A stretch of 54,406 nt of DNA from Granulicella sp. S156 (GTDB lineage: Bacteria > Acidobacteriota > Terriglobia > Terriglobales > Acidobacteriaceae): NCBI RefSeq assembly GCF_009766105.1, contig NZ_LMUH01000003.1:1-54406 (forward strand), read 5' to 3'. The notes beneath the pieces are model-generated. The model was given only the letters and a program-made list of their open reading frames with translations. It made no database searches and was not told the DNA's origin. Below, piece after piece: positions 17,471 through 24,711 of the stretch (position 1 is the stretch's first letter; every line of letters begins with the position of its first letter). The position numbers and the translations under genes are program-made.

Positions 17471-17683
17471 TGTCATTTCGACCGACCAACGGGAGTGGAG
17501 AAACCCCTGCATTTCGCGACCGCTGGTACTACCGAAGAAACAAAGGGGACACACTGTGCTGTTTTTGCCAGAGGTGCCTGCCGTCAACCACAAAGCATGT
17601 TCTTCCAGCAGGCAAGCGTGCTCTTGTAGGCGGCGCAAAAAATACAGGGGTTTCTCCGCTCCCGTTGGTCGGTCGAAATGACA
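17471..17683. repeat. dispersed element copy B, 43-nt terminal inverted repeats
   Basis: Arms 17471-17513 and 17641-17683 pair over 43 nt with only two differences (both compatible with G-T pairs in RNA) and flank a 127-nt interior. The interior is homologous to the reverse complement of copy A, sharing CGCGACCGCTGGTACTACCG-like and GAAGAAACAAAGG-like stretches. It occupies the 295-nt space between the convergent rhomboid-like and aspS genes; the rest of that space shows nothing recognisable. Confidence 0.94.
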
Positions 17684-17733
17684 GACTTTGGCGCGGGCCG
17701 TTTGCCGATGCAGGCAAACAGCCCAGGGCCACA

Positions 17734-19590
17734 CTAGCTCCGCGCCGCTACTCTCAAACTCAACTCCCGCAGCTGTTGCTCGCTCACCGGCGTAGGTGCG
17801 TCGACCATCAGGTCGATAGCTTTAGCCGTCTTGGGGAAGGCGATCACCTCGCGCAGGGATGACGCTCCGGCGAGGATCATCACGATGCGATCCAGCCCCA
17901 GGGCAATGCCACCATGCGGAGGCGTGCCATACTCGAGTGCGTCGAGGAAGAAGCCGAAACGAGCCTTGGCCTCTTCGTCACTCATACCGAGCGACCGGAA
18001 GATCTCCGCCTGCACATCCTGGCGATGGATACGAATCGACCCCGAGCCAAGCTCCGTGCCGTTGAGCACGATGTCATACGCCAGCGCGCGCACGGCACCC
18101 TTGTCGTTCACGAGACGACCGCTGGTGATGTCGTCTTCGTGGGGCGAGGTGAACGGGTGGTGGGCAGCGTCCCAGGTCTTCGCCTCCTCGTTCCACTCGT
18201 ACATTGGGAAGTCGGTCACCCAGAGGAACTTGAAGTCAGCGGCTGTGCCGGTCTGCACGAAGAGGCCGTGCTTGTCGGCAAACTTCTTCGCGAGTTCCAG
18301 CCGCAGCGCCCCGACGCGCTTCCAGATCCACTGCGGGTCATGGTTCCACTTGGCAGGAGTGCCGGGCTTGGGCGTAATGACGACAGCGAGGTCCTCGGTG
18401 GTGAAGTTCTCGCCGTTGAAGACGATCTGCTCTGCGGTAAGCTTGGCCGCGATAGCCTCCGCGAGCGGCACAAACGCTTCGTTCGTTCGCAATCGCGCGA
18501 CATCCAGAAAGTCGAGCCCACAGTCGCCGAAGCTGCCGCGAATCTCATTGACGAGCGCTTTACGCGCCGTTCCGCTGAGTTCGCCGACGCGTGGAATCGT
18601 GAAGCCGAGCACCGGCAGCGCAGGGTCGACCTTCAGTGTCTCGCGCAGCTCAGCTGTAAGCTCCGCAGAGAGGTCGACCATCGCGGGCAGCCGCATGTCG
18701 GGCTTGTCGATGCCATATCGGGCGATGGCCTGGTCATAGGTCATCTGCACAAATGTTGTATTCCCAAGCTCGATGCCGGCAGCCTTGAACGCGGCCTGAA
18801 GAAAGCCCTCGACAACACGGAAGATCGTCTCCTGCCGAGGAAACGTCATCTCAAGATCGATCTGCGTGAACTCAGGCTGGCGATCGGCGCGGAGGTCTTC
18901 GTCGCGGAAGCAGCGTGCGACCTGGAAGTAACGGTCGAAGCCCGAGATCATCAGGATCTGCTTGAAGATCTGTGGCGACTGCGGCAGCGCATAGAAGTGG
19001 CCCGGATGAACGCGGCTCGGCACCAGGTAATCGCGAGCGCCCTCGGGCGTAGACCGCGTCATAAACGGCGTTTCGATCTCGAGGAAGCCCTGCTCGACAA
19101 GGAAGTTGCGGATAGCCATCGCAACCTTCGAACGGACTTCAAAGTTCTTCTGCATCTCAACGCGGCGCAGGTCGAGATAGCGGTACTTCAACCGCACCTC
19201 TTCATTGGCGATGGCGTCTTCAGCGGGCGAGAACGGAGGAGTCTTCGCCTCGTTGAGCAGCAATAGCTCATTCGCCACGACTTCAATATCGCCGGTGGCC
19301 ATGTTCGGGTTGGCCAGCCCCTGGCCACGCACGCGCACCTTGCCGGTGACGGCGATGACGTACTCCGGCCGCGCGGCCTCGGCCTTCGCGTGGGCTTCGG
19401 GGGAGGCTTCCTTGTCGAGCACGATCTGCGTAATGCCGGTGCGGTCGCGTACGTCGAGGAAGATAAGGTTGCCGTGGTCGCGGCGGCGGTTGACCCAGCC
19501 CATCAGCGTTACGGTTGCGCCTGCGTCGGAGGAGCGCAGTTCGCCGCATTTATGCGTGCGCTGCAGATTGCCTAAAAAGTCGAGTGTCAC
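17734..19590 (-). CDS. aspS: aspartyl-tRNA synthetase
   Basis: Class II synthetase, 618 residues from a GTG at 19590; AGGAAG lies 4 nt upstream, and the 76-residue upstream extension of the frame would run into the neighbouring DUF1287 gene. OB-fold anticodon domain at the N-terminus (GWVNRRRDHGNLIFLDVRDR), class II motif 1 near EIETPFMTRSTPEGARDY, motif 2 in FQVARCFRDEDLRADRQPEF, the bacterial-type GAD insertion (residues about 300-420), motif 3 in GIALGLDRIVMIL. Charges tRNA-Asp; whether it also makes Asp-tRNA-Asn cannot be decided here. It is 25 nt downstream of the DUF1287 gene. Confidence 0.96.
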   Translation of the reverse strand: MTLDFLGNLQRTHKCGELRSSDAGATVTLMGWVNRRRDHGNLIFLDVRDRTGITQIVLDKEASPEAHAKAEAARPEYVIAVTGKVRVRGQGLANPNMATGDIEVVANELLLLNEAKTPPFSPAEDAIANEEVRLKYRYLDLRRVEMQKNFEVRSKVAMAIRNFLVEQGFLEIETPFMTRSTPEGARDYLVPSRVHPGHFYALPQSPQIFKQILMISGFDRYFQVARCFRDEDLRADRQPEFTQIDLEMTFPRQETIFRVVEGFLQAAFKAAGIELGNTTFVQMTYDQAIARYGIDKPDMRLPAMVDLSAELTAELRETLKVDPALPVLGFTIPRVGELSGTARKALVNEIRGSFGDCGLDFLDVARLRTNEAFVPLAEAIAAKLTAEQIVFNGENFTTEDLAVVITPKPGTPAKWNHDPQWIWKRVGALRLELAKKFADKHGLFVQTGTAADFKFLWVTDFPMYEWNEEAKTWDAAHHPFTSPHEDDITSGRLVNDKGAVRALAYDIVLNGTELGSGSIRIHRQDVQAEIFRSLGMSDEEAKARFGFFLDALEYGTPPHGGIALGLDRIVMILAGASSLREVIAFPKTAKAIDLMVDAPTPVSEQQLRELSLRVAARS

Positions 19591-19615
19591 AATCTTCCTA
19601 TTGTACGAAAGACTG

Positions 19616-20221
19616 TTACACCTTCGGCCAGCGATAATGTCCAATGGCCCGATGCGGGCTAAAGGTGTAGAGAGAAGACTCTTCCGCGCCGTTGCCCCAA
19701 TTGTGCACAACGCGCGTGCTGAGCAGGCTGTCCGCGACCACAATGCCGATGTGAGGCAGCCGCGCATCCAGTCGCCAGGTGAGGATATCGCCGACCTCAA
19801 GGGGCGATGGGAAGGCATTACCTGCTACAGCGCCAGACGCGCGCCAGAGTTCACAGCCTGAGCGCCGCCAGAAGGCCTCCAGGTTGAGCACGCGGCGATG
19901 ATCGATGTTGCTGTCGGGATGGGCCATGCCCCAGGTACGGGGGTAAGCGGCGAAGTCACGCAGCATGTCCTCATGGACGAGCTTCTGCAGGTCCAGCCCA
20001 AGGCCATCGCGCCCAGCCCGAACGACCACATCGGCGCACACCCCGGTAGAACGCGGAACGTCGCCACCGGGGTAAGGAATGCGGATGTAGTGCGGGTCGT
20101 AGCCGGTGGTAACGCCGATCTGATTGCGTGCAGACTGCGCGAGGTGCGCGCCGTTATCTGGCGTGCGACCTGCGATCGTTATGGTCGCGACAGCCCCGCT
20201 AAGAAACGCTCTGCGCAGCAT
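19616..20221 (-). CDS. DUF1287 family protein (NlpC/P60-like fold)
   Basis: 201 residues. The N-terminus (MLRRAFLSGAVATITIAG) looks like a short signal or anchor sequence. DUF1287 covers residues about 25-200, with the opening SARNQIGVTTGYDPHYIRIPYPGGD, the putative nucleophile Cys in STGVCADVVVRA and the His in LPHIGIVVAD. The family is related to cysteine amidases, so a role on cell-wall peptides is likely but unproven. It lies between hicA (37 nt upstream) and aspS on the same strand. Confidence 0.88.
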   Translation of the reverse strand: MLRRAFLSGAVATITIAGRTPDNGAHLAQSARNQIGVTTGYDPHYIRIPYPGGDVPRSTGVCADVVVRAGRDGLGLDLQKLVHEDMLRDFAAYPRTWGMAHPDSNIDHRRVLNLEAFWRRSGCELWRASGAVAGNAFPSPLEVGDILTWRLDARLPHIGIVVADSLLSTRVVHNWGNGAEESSLYTFSPHRAIGHYRWPKV

Positions 20222-20258
20222 CGATTCCCCTAGTCGAGCATCTCCTCAAGCATCACCC

Positions 20259-20477
20259 TTAGAGATCTTCCGGCTTCAACCCTGTATGCTTTGCGATCCG
20301 CGCCAGCATTTCGGGGCCAATCTCTTCGCCGTCGTGGAAGGCCCAGGTGAACCGCGGATAGCCCTCGCGGATGAGTTGCCGGTGCGAGCCGTCGCTGATT
20401 CGGACATCTTCTGTCCAACCAATGCGATGAAGGGCTCTGAGAACTTTCCGTGCCTTCGAACTCGGCCAACTACTCAC
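20259..20477 (-). CDS. hicA: HicA-type mRNA interferase toxin
   Basis: 72 residues, the usual size. It has the HicA double-stranded RNA-binding-like fold: KARKVLRALHRIGWTEDV helix and strand, catalytic His in the GSH motif (DGSHRQLIREG), strand RFTWAFHDG and C-terminal ARIAKHTGLKPEDL, the standard family ending. The GTG start (20477-20475) overlaps the hicB TGA in a GTGA of 4 nt, so translation is coupled and antitoxin comes first. Toxin activity would be translation-independent cleavage of mRNA; activity here is inferred. Confidence 0.88.
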   Translation of the reverse strand: MSSWPSSKARKVLRALHRIGWTEDVRISDGSHRQLIREGYPRFTWAFHDGEEIGPEMLARIAKHTGLKPEDL

Positions 20478-20674
20478 GCGGCTGCGAACTGAACGTGATC
20501 TGTCGTTGTGTGATCGCGTTCGAGTTTGTCCGCGATTACCCGCAATGCGATTGACTGTACCTTCGATTCGGCTTCCTGCTTTGATGCGCCGTAGGCCATT
20601 ACTCCAGGAAGATCCGGAATTTCGGCGATCCAGCGACCATCGTCTTCGCGTTCAAATTCGATTGCGTAATCCAT
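20474..20674 (-). CDS. hicB: HicB-type antitoxin, short form
   Basis: 66 residues from the ATG at 20674, preceded by GGAGGAG; an in-frame ATG four codons upstream (20686) is the alternative. The partial RNase-H-like HicB fold is clear: YAIEFEREDDGRWIAEIPDLPGV, then GASKQEAESKVQSIALRVIADKL. There is no C-terminal helix-turn-helix or ribbon-helix-helix, so this antitoxin can bind HicA but has no visible DNA-binding domain for autoregulation. The pair sits directly after hisS (24 nt). Confidence 0.86.
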   Translation of the reverse strand: MDYAIEFEREDDGRWIAEIPDLPGVMAYGASKQEAESKVQSIALRVIADKLERDHTTTDHVQFAAA

Positions 20675-20698
20675 GTTCTCCTCCATCGCAGAATCAGT

Positions 20699-22039
20699 TT
20701 ACTTCCCTAACTCCTCTATGAGAACACCTCGCTCCACCTTTACCTGTTGCGCGGTGGCGAAGCTTTTAACAGTGAAAGTGTTGCTAGCGACCTCATCTTC
20801 GCCCAGAAGCACAATATGCCGCGCGACCTTGTCCGCCGCATCGAAGCTCTTTTTCAGCCTGAAACTGCCGTCGCCGACCTCGACAGAAAGCCCTTCGCGG
20901 CGAAGCTCGCGTGCGAGCTTGAGCGCGGCTGCATTCTGCGCAACCCCGAGCGGTGCGATGTAAGCGTCGAGCTTCGGCTCCACAAGCGCCGCTCCGCTGG
21001 CGGCTGCGTCGGCTTCAGCCTGCGCCTGCAGGGTGAGGATGAGGCGGTCTTCGCCGATCGCAAAGCCGATTCCGGGAGCCTTCGGGCCGCCGAGCATCTC
21101 GGAAAGCCCGTCATAGCGCCCGCCGCCGAGCAGCGCATTCTGCGTGCCCAGGCCGGTCGTCACGGTGAACTCAAAGGTCGTGCGTGTGTAGTAGTCAAGC
21201 CCGCGTACCAGCCGCGGATTCACGTGATACGGCACGCCACAGGCATCGAGCGCGGCCTTTACCTGTTCAAAGTGCTCGCGCGATTCGTCACCCAGGTAGT
21301 CGGCGATCTTCGGCAGCGCGTTGATGATCTCCTGGTCGGCTTCGTCCTTCGAGTCGAGCACGCGCAGCGGATTGGTCTCAGCGCGACGTTGATTGTCCGG
21401 GCACATCTGGTCTTTTACGGGAGCTAGCGCCTCCCGCAGGGCCACGTTGAAGCGAGCGCGGTCTTCAGTGTTGCCGACCGAGTTCAGCTCCAGCTTCCAG
21501 TCGCGAACGCCCAACTCGTCGAGCAGGCTGGCCAGCATCTCCAGCACCTCGGCGTCACGCACGGCAGACTCCGCCCCGGAACTCTGCGGCCCAATGACCT
21601 CCGCGCCGATCTGCCAGAACTGCCGGTACCGCCCACGCTGCGGACGCTCGCGCCGAAACTGCGGGCCAATGTAGTAGAGCTTCAGCAGCTGGCCCGTCTC
21701 GCCGAGTTTGTGCTCGATGTACGCGCGCACGACGCCTGCGGTCGATTCAGGCCGTAGCGTCAGATTTTGGGCCTTCTCGCTGGCCGCTCGTGCACGGTCT
21801 TCCCACGTGAACATCTCTTTGGAGACGATGTCGGTCTCTTCGCCGACGCCGCGCGCGAACAGGTCGGTGGCTTCAAAGATCGGGGTACGAATCTCTCCGA
21901 ACCCATAGCGTGCAAATACGGCGCGGGCTGTAGCTTCAACACGGTTCCAAAGCGGTGTCTGGTCGGGGAGGAGGTCACGAGTGCCGCGCACGGCCTTAAT
22001 CGTGGGCCGTGCTGCGGGCTTGTTGTTGCTTTCGCTCAT
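20699..22039 (-). CDS. hisS: histidyl-tRNA synthetase
   Basis: 446 residues, class II synthetase. Motif 1 region around IRTPIFEATDLFARGVGEETDIV; motif 2 YYIGPQFRRERPQRGRYR...FWQIGAEVIG; the histidine-specific LVRGLDYYTRTTFEF and ALLGGGRYDGL motifs; C-terminal anticodon-binding domain from about residue 345 (LDAYIAPLGVAQNAAALKLA). The start MSESNNKPAARPTIKAVRGTRD-type lead is normal for the family. First gene of a minus-strand run hisS, hicB, hicA, DUF1287, aspS, pairing two synthetases within 4.3 kb. Confidence 0.96.
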   Translation of the reverse strand: MSESNNKPAARPTIKAVRGTRDLLPDQTPLWNRVEATARAVFARYGFGEIRTPIFEATDLFARGVGEETDIVSKEMFTWEDRARAASEKAQNLTLRPESTAGVVRAYIEHKLGETGQLLKLYYIGPQFRRERPQRGRYRQFWQIGAEVIGPQSSGAESAVRDAEVLEMLASLLDELGVRDWKLELNSVGNTEDRARFNVALREALAPVKDQMCPDNQRRAETNPLRVLDSKDEADQEIINALPKIADYLGDESREHFEQVKAALDACGVPYHVNPRLVRGLDYYTRTTFEFTVTTGLGTQNALLGGGRYDGLSEMLGGPKAPGIGFAIGEDRLILTLQAQAEADAAASGAALVEPKLDAYIAPLGVAQNAAALKLARELRREGLSVEVGDGSFRLKKSFDAADKVARHIVLLGEDEVASNTFTVKSFATAQQVKVERGVLIEELGK

Positions 22040-22066
22040 AGACCTTCTAGTCTATCGAACTGGCGG

Positions 22067-22157
22067 AGGGCTCAAGGCCAGGGCTTTAGGCATAGGGTCC
22101 AGAGCTTAGGGGCTAGAACGCGCCTTCTGTGCCCTGACCCCTGGGCCCTGAACTCTG
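22067..22157. repeat. degenerate 7-nt periodic tract
   Basis: Reading from 22067 the sequence falls into heptamers related to aGGGcYt (AGGGCTC, AAGGCCA, GGGCTTT, AGGCATA, GGGTCCA, GAGCTTA, GGGGCTA), then after a short break TGCCCTG, ACCCCTG, GGCCCTG, AACTCTG. It starts in the hisS upstream spacer and runs into the 3' end of the next gene, encoding its last dozen residues. Confidence 0.5.
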
Positions 22158-22592
22158 AAGGGTAGCCTCCTCGATCTCGCGCGTCTGGATGCCCGCATCG
22201 ATCAGTAGGCCCACACCGATGCCGAACGGAATCAACCCGACAGCCGCACCGCACAGCACATCGCGCTCCTGCAGTACGGAAGCCAGTGCGATAAAGAAGA
22301 GGATCAATCCTGCTGCAGTGCCCAGCAGAACGATACCCCCCCGGCGTACGTTGCCACGCCGGCGAATACTGTCTACGGAAGGTTTGCCGTGGATGATGGC
22401 CAGTTCTTCTAAGGTTGGTGGAATGGGTACGCCCTTGGCGATTGCCGCCAGCCGTTCCTGGCTCTGTATCTCGCGGGTACGCACACTGGACTGGACCCCG
22501 GCAATAGCAATGCACCCTCCAACCACGCACCCGACCACGGGAATGACAAAAGGACTTTGCAGAAACTCCCAACTCATCTCCATCACCATCAC
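22113..22592 (-). CDS. small membrane protein, DUF6249-like
   Basis: 159 residues with three hydrophobic segments (about 14-31, 84-103, 110-130). A cytoplasmic linker of about 50 residues between the first two contains ERLAAIAKGVPIPP, a motif seen next to the first helix in DUF6249-type proteins that often accompany ECF sigma factors. The last residues (QSSGPRGQGTEGAF) are encoded by a degenerate heptamer repeat and may be non-functional. An ECF-type promoter facing this gene lies at 22648-22675, back to back with the promoter of the sigma gene, so it is probably part of that sigma factor's regulon. Function unknown. Confidence 0.72.
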   Translation of the reverse strand: MMVMEMSWEFLQSPFVIPVVGCVVGGCIAIAGVQSSVRTREIQSQERLAAIAKGVPIPPTLEELAIIHGKPSVDSIRRRGNVRRGGIVLLGTAAGLILFFIALASVLQERDVLCGAAVGLIPFGIGVGLLIDAGIQTREIEEATLQSSGPRGQGTEGAF

Positions 22593-22647
22593 AATTTCTC
22601 CTCAGGGCTGCCGGCGTCCAGCGCCACAGCCGAAACCTTATGCCCCC

Positions 22648-22675
22648 TTCGACTGAGCGACCCTTGCAAAGTTTC
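22648..22675 (-). promoter_or_regulatory. ECF-type promoter towards the DUF6249-like gene
   Basis: On the minus strand GAAACTT (22675-22669), a 15-nt spacer, and GTCGAA (22653-22648). This matches the sigma-E-like pattern GGAACTT-N15-GTC. It shares a perfect 10-bp inverted repeat (22668-22677 with 22686-22695) with the divergent promoter of the sigma gene. Confidence 0.62.
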
Positions 22676-22687
22676 ATAGCCGTGCAT

Positions 22688-22715
22688 GAAACTTTTGGCG
22701 CATCCTGAAGTCTGA
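22688..22715 (+). promoter_or_regulatory. ECF-type promoter of the sigma factor gene
   Basis: GAAACTT (22688-22694), 15-nt spacer, GTCTGA (22710-22715), 14 nt before the sigma start codon. Agrees closely with the E. coli sigma-E consensus (GAACTT, then TCTGA at 16 nt), so autoregulation is likely. The leader would be only a few nucleotides and has no Shine-Dalgarno sequence. Confidence 0.66.
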
Positions 22716-22729
22716 CCCGGTTTAGATAC

Positions 22730-23374
22730 ATGCGTGCCGATCTCTCATCGCCGGAGAACTTCGAAGCCCTCGTCCGCGAGCACCAGGGACTGGTCTTCCG
22801 TACGCTCACGCGCATGACCGGCGGGGGTCCACACGTCGAAGACCTCGCACAGGAGGCTTTTCTGCGCCTCTACCGCGCTCTGCCGGACTTTCGCGGTGAT
22901 GCGACGATCTCGACCTATCTGTACCGAATCGTCGTCAATCTCTCCCAGGATGAGTGGAAACGCCGCCGCAAAGAGCGCACCTATCTGGCTTCCGAGCCCG
23001 CATCTCTGGAGGGCGAAGAGGAATCGGCAGCCTGGATCGAGAACTTCGCTGGCGACGATCTCGCTGGCGAACATGCGCGCACGCCGGAACAGCGGCTCTC
23101 CGACGCCGAACTACAGAGCGCAGTCGATGCCGAGCTACTTGCCCTGCCCGAGATCGAGCGCTCCGTGCTGGTGCTCTACCATCAGGAGGAGTGCAGCTAC
23201 GAAGGCATCGCCGTCGCTCTTGGGCTGCCCCTTAACACCGTGCGCACGCACCTGCACCGCGGGCGCAAGCGGCTCAGCGAGAGACTGCGAAGTCGTTTCG
23301 CCGCACAGCCGCATCCTAACGAAAGCAGTAGCAACAGCCCCTCCACACGGGCGATAATGGCAGGGAAGGCATGA
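22730..23374 (+). CDS. ECF RNA polymerase sigma factor
   Basis: 214 residues. Region 2 (about 10-80) includes the core-binding and -10 recognition helices (EDLAQEAFLRLYRALPDFRGDATISTYLYRIVVN); region 4 (about 130-185) includes LPEIERSVLVLYHQEECSYEGIAVALGLPLNTVRTHLHRGRKRL. A charged linker of about 45 residues separates them, longer than in minimal ECF factors. It directs transcription in response to a signal relayed by an anti-sigma factor, most likely the next gene, whose ATG overlaps its stop (ATGA, 23371-23374). Probably autoregulated from the promoter at 22688-22715. Confidence 0.93.
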   Translation: MRADLSSPENFEALVREHQGLVFRTLTRMTGGGPHVEDLAQEAFLRLYRALPDFRGDATISTYLYRIVVNLSQDEWKRRRKERTYLASEPASLEGEEESAAWIENFAGDDLAGEHARTPEQRLSDAELQSAVDAELLALPEIERSVLVLYHQEECSYEGIAVALGLPLNTVRTHLHRGRKRLSERLRSRFAAQPHPNESSSNSPSTRAIMAGKA

Positions 23375-23739
23375 CGATGAAGGAACACAATCCGCAGGAG
23401 GAGTTCGAAGCAGCGATTACCCGCGCGCTGGAGCACAGCCCTGAGCTGGGATATAGCCCTGAGCTGAAATATGGCTCTGAATCGTCGATTTCGGCGATTC
23501 CCGCAGATTTTGCCGCTCGCGTCGTAGCTTCGCTGCCGAAGCAGCGCGCTGCTCGTCCTGTAATTCGTGCCGGCCGCACGGTCGCAATCGTTGCGATGGT
23601 TGTGCTGGCGATCGTCTTGTTCGCCCTGGCCCCACACGTGACCCCAAGCTTTACCAGCGTCACGTTCTATATCGAGCTGATCGTCCTCGCGCAGCTTGGC
23701 GCAATCGCCTACTGGCTCGCTGCGAAGCGCGAAGTTTAG
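23371..23739 (+). CDS. two-TM protein, candidate anti-sigma factor
   Basis: 122 residues: a cytoplasmic N-terminus of about 65 residues, then two membrane segments (VAIVAMVVLAIVLFALAP and FYIELIVLAQLGAIAYWLAA). Start overlaps the sigma stop by 4 nt, the arrangement of sigma/anti-sigma pairs. There is no HXXXCXXC zinc motif, so it is not a ZAS-type anti-sigma factor; the assignment rests on context and topology. The N-terminal part contains a recent 18-nt tandem duplication (23437-23454 and 23455-23472), giving SPELGYSPELKY. Confidence 0.65.
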   Translation: MTMKEHNPQEEFEAAITRALEHSPELGYSPELKYGSESSISAIPADFAARVVASLPKQRAARPVIRAGRTVAIVAMVVLAIVLFALAPHVTPSFTSVTFYIELIVLAQLGAIAYWLAAKREV

Positions 23740-23759
23740 CCTCGACTATCCCCATACCG

Positions 23760-23960
23760 TGTCATCTCGACCGAAGGCGGCGCTTTTGCCGCCGTAGTGG
23801 AGAGACCCCTGTATTTTGCCTGCGGCGGTAATGCTGCTCCGGGCAAAATACAGGGGTCTCTAGACGCAAAGCGTGCCACAAACATTTGCATCACGCTCTG
23901 CATCGAGGGGTCTCTCCGCTACGCATGACGATAAACCATCATGCTCTGGTCGAGATGACA
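23760..23960. repeat. dispersed element copy D, divergent composite hairpin
   Basis: Outer arms TGTCATCTCGACC (23760-23772) and its exact complement (23948-23960); an inner perfect 20-bp inverted repeat (23801-23820 with 23842-23861, containing ACCCCTGTATTTTG); and a GGCGGC/GCCGCC mini-hairpin. A 59-nt module (23846-23904) matches the reverse complement of 31155-31213 in copy C at 55 of 59 positions. Fills the space between the convergent candidate anti-sigma and ferritin-like genes. Confidence 0.88.
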
Positions 23961-24003
23961 GTTCTAATGGTGGTTCGTTCATACATCACATAGCGAAACT
24001 ACT

Positions 24004-24477
24004 CTAATCGGCGATCCCCGGATTCGGCGGATCGATCCCCAGCGCCGTCGCCAGCGCAGTCAGATGGTCCTGCTCTTGCAGCAGAATCTCGCGAATCTGT
24101 TCACTGAGCGCAAACTCATTGAGTTCATCGGCCTGCTTGACGCGGCGGCGATAGTTGCGAATCGTCTCGACTTCGTTGGCCAGATCGAACTTGAGCATCT
24201 CCTCGGCCTTGTCGCTGGTCTTCACCGGCTTGGCCGTCACTGCTGGTACACCGCCCAGGTAGTCAATCTGGTCGGAGAGAATCAGCGCATGGTCAAGCTC
24301 TTCCTTGGCATGAACCGCAAGCTCAGCGGCGATGTTCATATAGGCCGCGCCTTTGAGCACCGCTGAGTAATTCACATAAGCGATGACGGCTTGAAACTCA
24401 CGCTCCAGGTCCTGGTTGAGCAGGTCGATCAGTTTCTTGCGAGTGATCGTGGTGTTCTTCTCTTTTCCTTTTGGCAT
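24004..24477 (-). CDS. ferritin-like (bacterioferritin-type) di-iron protein
   Basis: 157 residues forming a four-helix bundle. Di-iron ligands appear in the expected order: Glu in LEREFQAVIAYVNYS, Glu and His in HAKEELDHALILSDQIDYLGG, Glu in LANEVETIRNYRRR and Glu with His in QEQDHLTALATALG. The basic N-terminus (MPKGKEKNTTITRKK) could contact DNA as in Dps-like proteins, but the length is that of a short bacterioferritin lacking the C-terminal helix. Likely role: iron storage or peroxide detoxification. Start supported by GAGAGGAAAGAAG upstream. Separated from the sigma operon by repeat copy D. Confidence 0.88.
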   Translation of the reverse strand: MPKGKEKNTTITRKKLIDLLNQDLEREFQAVIAYVNYSAVLKGAAYMNIAAELAVHAKEELDHALILSDQIDYLGGVPAVTAKPVKTSDKAEEMLKFDLANEVETIRNYRRRVKQADELNEFALSEQIREILLQEQDHLTALATALGIDPPNPGIAD

Positions 24478-24711
24478 AACGTTTCTTCTTTCCTCTCAAT
24501 CGTTTCTGTAGAGCCTGTGCTTTCTGATGCGCCCAATCCGCCAGCCGTAGCCCGGCAGAGGCGAGGCATCGCCACGCCACCCTGCCGCATCGCACTTTTC
24601 AGGCTCAACTCTTCTCACGAGGTGGGTCGGAAGAACACGGGCCACGAGCAAACGCTCTCCCGAAAGGAGTGCTGATGATGAAGAAAAACACAATGACGAT
24701 GAAGACATCAG

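Noticed and set aside
17914..19266. 450-codon open frame opposite aspS
   Set aside because: It is antisense to a gene with all class II synthetase motifs; its translation is Arg/His-rich without domains. A GC-rich codon shadow.
19591..19818. 76-residue N-terminal extension of aspS
   Set aside because: Would overlap the end of the DUF1287 gene, has no family similarity, and a GTG with AGGAAG at 19590 fits the known AspRS N-terminus.
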